From Cohnella lubricantis (GTDB lineage: Bacteria > Bacillota > Bacilli > Paenibacillales > Paenibacillaceae): a stretch of 64,000 nucleotides of DNA. Shown here piece after piece: positions 60,649 to 64,000 of the stretch (position 1 is its first letter; every line of letters begins with the position of its first letter). The notes under the pieces were generated by a model, which saw nothing but the letters and a program-made list of their open reading frames with translations, was not told the origin of the DNA and ran no database searches. Position numbers and translations under genes: made by a program. The stretch covers positions 1 through 64,000 of the forward strand of contig NZ_JACJVN010000028.1 of the NCBI RefSeq assembly GCF_014212015.1, in the 5' to 3' direction.

Positions 60649-62312
60649 TTCAAGCGGGCGATGAAGAAGCCATCGCTCCCGAACTGCTGGGGAAGCAGCT
60701 GCGCCATGCCTTCGAAGTCTGCCGGCAGCGCACCGCCGCGCCGCAGCGCGTTCAGGATCTCCTCCGGCCACTCGGAATCCAGCGCGAAGTCCGGATGCTG
60801 CGATAGGAAGCCGCGCACCGTATCCTCGTTCTCTTCATGAGCAATCGTACATGTGCTGTAGACGAGCGTGCCTCCCGGGCGAACGAGCGAATGAACCCGC
60901 TCGAGCAAGCTTCGCTGCAGCGCTGCGAGAGCAGCGACGTCTTCTTCTTGCTTGTTCCATTTGATCTCCGGCTTGCGCCGAATGACGCCGAAGCCGGAGC
61001 AGGGCGCGTCCAGCAGGACGACGTCCATCGAACCGGGCGGAAGCCGATCCGGCAGCTCGGCCGCATCCATCGTCGTCGTGCGGATGCTCTTAAGGCCTAG
61101 CCGCTCGGCCTGCTGGGCGATGAGCGCTTCCTTGTGCGGGTGGAGATCGTTCGCGATCACCTCGCCTTGGTCGCCCATCAGCTCTGCCAGATGGGCCGAC
61201 TTGCCTCCAGGCGCGGCGCAGCAGTCGAGCACGCGCATTCCCGGCTGCGGGGCAGCGACGGCGGCGACCAGCATCGAGCTCTCATCCTGGACCGAGAGCT
61301 CGCCGCTTTGGAACCAGGGCGTCGCCGCCAGGCTTCCCGCCCGGGAAGCCACGATCCCGGCGGGGGCAAGCTCGGATGCGCGGGCATCGAGGCCGTCGTC
61401 GGCCATTGCCCGCAGCAGCTCCCCGCGTTCCGCGCGAAGCGGATTGACGCGGGCCGAGGCGTGCGGCGGCATATTGCCCGCCGCACATATAGCCTCCGCC
61501 GCTTGCACGCCGTAAGCGGCGATGAATCGCTCGACGAGCCAGCGCGGATGGCTGTGCTCGAGAGCGATGCGCTCCGCCGCGGGCAGCCCCGCGGGCAGCG
61601 GCGGAGCGACGCCTTCGCGGAGGATACCGCGAAGGACGCCGTTGACGAGGCCGGCGATGCCCGCGTGGCCTCGCTTCTTGGCGAGGCGCACAGCCTCGTC
61701 CGTCACCGCGTGCGCCGGCACGCGGTCGAGCCAGCGCAGCTGGTAATAGCTCATGCGCAGTAGGCTCCGCACCCATGGCTCGACCTTGCGCGGCCAGCCC
61801 TTGACTCTTTTCTCCAGCACATAGTCGATTGTGTTCAGCCGCTGAATCGTGCCGTACACAATCTCCGTCGCCAGCGCGGCGTCCTGCCGGGACAGCTCCG
61901 CCTCCGTGAGCGTGCGGTTCAGCTCCAACCCGCTGTACGCGCCTTCGCGATCCACCCGCTCGAGCACGCGCAGCGCCGCCTCGCGCGGGCCTTGCGGCTT
62001 CCGCCGAGCCGCACCCGCCGCACCCGCCGGCTTCCCGCCGGCTCTCGCGGCTTGGCTCAGCTTGGCTCCCGCATTGCTCTGCTTAGCGCTTGCATTATTG
62101 GGCTTAGCACTCGCATTGTTTGACTTAGCGCCAGCGTTGCCTGCCTTGGCGCCTACATTGCTGGGCCTGGCGCCTGCATGCCTCTGCCTCTCACCTGTCC
62201 CGCTTCGTTCGGCGCCGAACTTGCCTGCCTTGGCGCTCGCCTGAGCTGGACTTGAACCCGCTAGTCCGGTTCCCCGTCCCTTCGACTGCTGCCATTTATC
62301 GTTATGGCTCAA
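60636..62312 (-). CDS. rsmB: 16S rRNA (cytosine967-C5)-methyltransferase RsmB with repeat-bearing N-terminal extension
   Basis: 558 aa. The NusB-like N-domain begins near residue 108 (GPREAALRVLERVDREGAYSGL). The methyltransferase has VLDCCAAPGGKSAHL, catalytic Cys in LLDAPCSGFGVIRR and TLVYSTCTIAHEEN. The family is about 450 aa; the extra 107 residues are basic, Ala/Asn-rich and carry six heptads (45-86). The assumed start is TTG 62312 with GGGGTG upstream. The extension could instead be non-coding, with a later start. A terminator and a mobile element lie between fmt and this gene. Confidence 0.9.
   Translation of the reverse strand: MSHNDKWQQSKGRGTGLAGSSPAQASAKAGKFGAERSGTGERQRHAGARPSNVGAKAGNAGAKSNNASAKPNNASAKQSNAGAKLSQAARAGGKPAGAAGAARRKPQGPREAALRVLERVDREGAYSGLELNRTLTEAELSRQDAALATEIVYGTIQRLNTIDYVLEKRVKGWPRKVEPWVRSLLRMSYYQLRWLDRVPAHAVTDEAVRLAKKRGHAGIAGLVNGVLRGILREGVAPPLPAGLPAAERIALEHSHPRWLVERFIAAYGVQAAEAICAAGNMPPHASARVNPLRAERGELLRAMADDGLDARASELAPAGIVASRAGSLAATPWFQSGELSVQDESSMLVAAVAAPQPGMRVLDCCAAPGGKSAHLAELMGDQGEVIANDLHPHKEALIAQQAERLGLKSIRTTTMDAAELPDRLPPGSMDVVLLDAPCSGFGVIRRKPEIKWNKQEEDVAALAALQRSLLERVHSLVRPGGTLVYSTCTIAHEENEDTVRGFLSQHPDFALDSEWPEEILNALRRGGALPADFEGMAQLLPQQFGSDGFFIARLKRRL
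62055..62180 (-). repeat. 21-bp tandem repeat x6 in the rsmB N-terminal extension
   Basis: Encodes six heptads of the form N-A-G/S-A-K-x-x (HAGARPS, NVGAKAG, NAGAKSN, NASAKPN, NASAKQS, NAGAKLS). Units differ at synonymous and variable positions, so the array is not brand new. Confidence 0.8.
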
Positions 62313-62464
62313 AGTTACAACACCCCGATTTTCCGAACAGAAATTATCATTAGTATGGCCTGAAACATATAGCTTGTAAAATTCGCCTCAAGGAGCCACT
62401 AAGCAGGTCATCTAATCCAACACAGCGCGCCCCACCCGACATAACAATAACAATGCCTTATTGG

Positions 62465-62681
62465 GGCTTTATGCCCGCTCTCCCCTTGCGTCAGGAGATT
62501 CGCGTCACTATTCCACTATCCCCGTCGCTCAGTGATAGGCCACTTCAATCAACTACAGTACTCGTTCCATCAGTGACTGTGCTATCAGTGATAGGAACTA
62601 TTCCGTCAGCGATAGGATTGCGACGCCAATAACACTCGCCCCTCTCGCATCCTGAGTTAATGGGAGAGCGGCTATAAACGC
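62465..62681. mobile_element. Gene-less 217-bp element with the IS1595-like ends (MITE-like)
   Basis: Left end from GGCTTTATGCCCGCTCTCCCC (62465-62485 region) and right end 62650-62681 (TCCTGAGTTAATGGGAGAGC, then GGCTATAAACGC) are inverted copies of about 33 bp. Ends match those at 32481-33629 and 38748-38876. The interior has repeated TCAGYGATAGG words (62529-62539, 62585-62595, 62606-62616). It sits between fmt and rsmB. Confidence 0.72.
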
Positions 62682-62745
62682 GCGGAACCCTGACATCGGC
62701 GCTGGTTGCAGCGAGATGGGGAGCCGAGCGAACTTCCTTACATAG

Positions 62746-62773
62746 AAAAACGGCGCTCGATTAACCGAGCACC
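62746..62773 (-). terminator. Terminator overlapping the fmt stop codon
   Basis: GGCGCTCG (62752-62759) pairs with CGAGCACC (62766-62773, one G-U) around the TAA stop. On the minus strand GTTTTTC follows. Confidence 0.75.
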
Positions 62774-63714
62774 GTGCCGGGCGCTAGTCTCGCCCCTCTC
62801 GCATACTCTGCCGCGGACAGCATTTTCTTGCCCGCCGGCTGCACTTCCGTCAATACGATGCTGCCGTCGCCCGTCCGGACCCGAATGCCGAACGGGCCGC
62901 TGTCCAGCACTGTGCCAGGCTGCGAAGCAAGCCACTCGGTCGGCAGTTCGGCGTCCGACGCCGCCGGAGCCTTGCACCCCCACACCTTGAACACTTCGCC
63001 GTTCAGATGCGTGAACGCACCCGCCATTGGATTCAAACCCCGCACCCTGTTAAACACTTGGCGCGACGTATGCTCCCAATGCAGCCGCTCGTCGTCCCGC
63101 GTCAAATTCGGCGCGTACGTCGCCAGCGCGTCGTCCTGCTTCACGCGCGGCGCCGTGCCTGCTTCGAGACGCGGCAGCCATTCTTCCAACAGCTTCGCGC
63201 CCGCAACGCTCAGCTTCTCGAACATCGTTCCCGACGTGTCTTCGTCGGTGATCGGCACTTCAACGCGCGCGATCATGTCGCCCGTATCGAGTCCCTCCGC
63301 CATATACATCAGCGTCACGCCCGTCGACGGCTCCCCGTCGATGACCGAGCGCTGAATCGGCGCGCCGCCCCGATAACGCGGAAGCAGCGAGCCGTGCACA
63401 TTGACGCAGCCGAGCCGCGGCAGATCGAGCACGCCTCGCGGCAGGATCTGTCCATAGGCAGCCGTCACGATAAGGTCGGGCGCGTACTCCGCCATGGCAG
63501 CGACGGCTTCCGCCGCGCGCATCTTCTCCGGCTGGAGCACCGGCAATCCGTGCTCCAGCGCGAAGGCTTTGACCGGCGGCGGCGTCAACTCCCGCTTGCG
63601 ACCCTTCGGGCGGTCGGGCTGCGTGACGACGGCGGCGACGTTATAACCTTTCTCCAATAGCATTCGCAGGGAAGGAACGGCGAACTCGGGCGTCCCCATA
63701 AATACGATACGCAT
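62761..63714 (-). CDS. fmt: Methionyl-tRNA formyltransferase
   Basis: 317 aa. MRIVFMGTPEFAVPSL start, the 10-formyl-THF site with GCVNVHGSLLPRYRGGAPIQRSV (N-H-SLLP motif) and GVTLMYMAEGLDTGDM (catalytic Asp). C-terminal OB-like tRNA-binding domain. Formylates initiator Met-tRNA. ATG 63714 lies 4 bases after the def stop, behind GGGGAG. Its stop codon lies within a terminator. Confidence 0.97.
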   Translation of the reverse strand: MRIVFMGTPEFAVPSLRMLLEKGYNVAAVVTQPDRPKGRKRELTPPPVKAFALEHGLPVLQPEKMRAAEAVAAMAEYAPDLIVTAAYGQILPRGVLDLPRLGCVNVHGSLLPRYRGGAPIQRSVIDGEPSTGVTLMYMAEGLDTGDMIARVEVPITDEDTSGTMFEKLSVAGAKLLEEWLPRLEAGTAPRVKQDDALATYAPNLTRDDERLHWEHTSRQVFNRVRGLNPMAGAFTHLNGEVFKVWGCKAPAASDAELPTEWLASQPGTVLDSGPFGIRVRTGDGSIVLTEVQPAGKKMLSAAEYARGARLAPGTVLG

Positions 63715-63718
63715 CGGC

Positions 63719-64000
63719 TTACTCCCCGTCCTGTTCCGGAACCGCCTTGCGCTCGTAGACGGATTCGGCCAAATCGATGAACAGCACACCGTTCAGATGG
63801 TCGAGCTCGTGCTGAAGCGCCCGCGCCAGCAGGTCGGTTCCGGTATATTCCACCGGGTTGCCGTGGCGGTCTTGGCCGCGGATGACAACCTTCTGCGCCC
63901 GGCGCACATCGCCCTGCAGGCCGGGAATGCTGAGGCAGCCCTCCGGACCGAACTGTTCGCCTTCCTTCGATACGATCTCGGGATTGATGAGCTCGATCAA
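63719..64000 (-). CDS. def: Peptide deformylase, N-terminal part beyond window
   Basis: The visible 93 residues contain motif 2 (EGCLSIPG, catalytic-metal Cys) and motif 3 ([12 protein letters not shown], the HExxH site). Motif 1 (GxGLAAPQ) and the start lie outside the window. Removes the N-formyl group from new proteins. The def-fmt pair is classical. Confidence 0.95.
   Translation of the reverse strand: MIELINPEIVSKEGEQFGPEGCLSIPGLQGDVRRAQKVVIRGQDRHGNPVEYTGTDLLARALQHELDHLNGVLFIDLAESVYERKAVPEQDGE

Overview
The window reads as a chromosome segment of a GC-rich, endospore-forming Firmicute of the Paenibacillus/Cohnella type. The evidence is SpoVM (26 aa), a SpoVIF-like protein, YlbJ, FapR with its operator, PrkC/PrpC, the fatty-acid kinase FakA, TPP-riboswitch-controlled HMP uptake, and a fapR-plsX-fabHDG-acpP-fabF-rnc-smc-ftsY string. 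Most genes are on the minus strand. No rRNA, tRNA or CRISPR array was seen.

Region 1 (1-14.9 kb, accessory). A long minus-strand catabolic cluster: a single-domain CHR transporter, an 8-oxoguanine-deaminase-like amidohydrolase, an Ntn hydrolase, an SDR, a second amidohydrolase, a Rieske oxygenase, an alpha/beta hydrolase, a protein of three fused RidA domains, a maleate-isomerase-like protein and a cytosine-deaminase-like amidohydrolase. A PucR-type regulator, a fourth amidohydrolase and an XdhC-type molybdoenzyme maturation protein follow. It looks like a degradation route for a nitrogen heterocycle, substrate unknown. Two matching 19-bp palindromes lie upstream of the first gene and of pucR.

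Region 2 (15-17.1 kb): a MarR regulator with a perfect palindromic operator and a DHA2-type drug exporter. Region 3 (17.1-31 kb): core ftsY, smc, rnc and the fatty-acid operon with a FapR box, then rpmF-yceD and, divergently, tmcAL and ylbJ.

Region 4 (32.4-38.9 kb, DNA-repair and mobile). An IS1595-like element (about 32481-33629) has its transposase-like gene behind a promoter with a consensus LexA box. coaD and rsmD follow, rsmD behind a structured leader with a terminator. Then come a LexA-box-controlled operon with a UvrX-type Y-family polymerase and a BusR-like regulator. Two small non-coding elements (38748-38876 and 62465-62681) carry the same roughly 33-bp ends as the IS1595-like element. 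This makes a family of one gene-bearing and two gene-less elements, and is the most interesting signal here.

Region 5 (39-43.2 kb): a thiXYZ-type operon under a TPP riboswitch, and an SRAP (HMCES/YedK) abasic-site protein. Region 6 (43.3-48.2 kb): a small Ser/Thr-rich beta-type protein followed by four overlapping glycosyltransferase/methyltransferase genes, probably a surface or spore glycosylation cassette. Region 7 (48.4-64 kb): spoVIF-like, recG, degV, fakA, asp23, rpmB, spoVM, rpe, rsgA, prkC, prpC, rlmN, rsmB, fmt and def (cut by the window end), in nearly the Bacillus subtilis order. One of the gene-less elements and a terminator separate fmt from rsmB.
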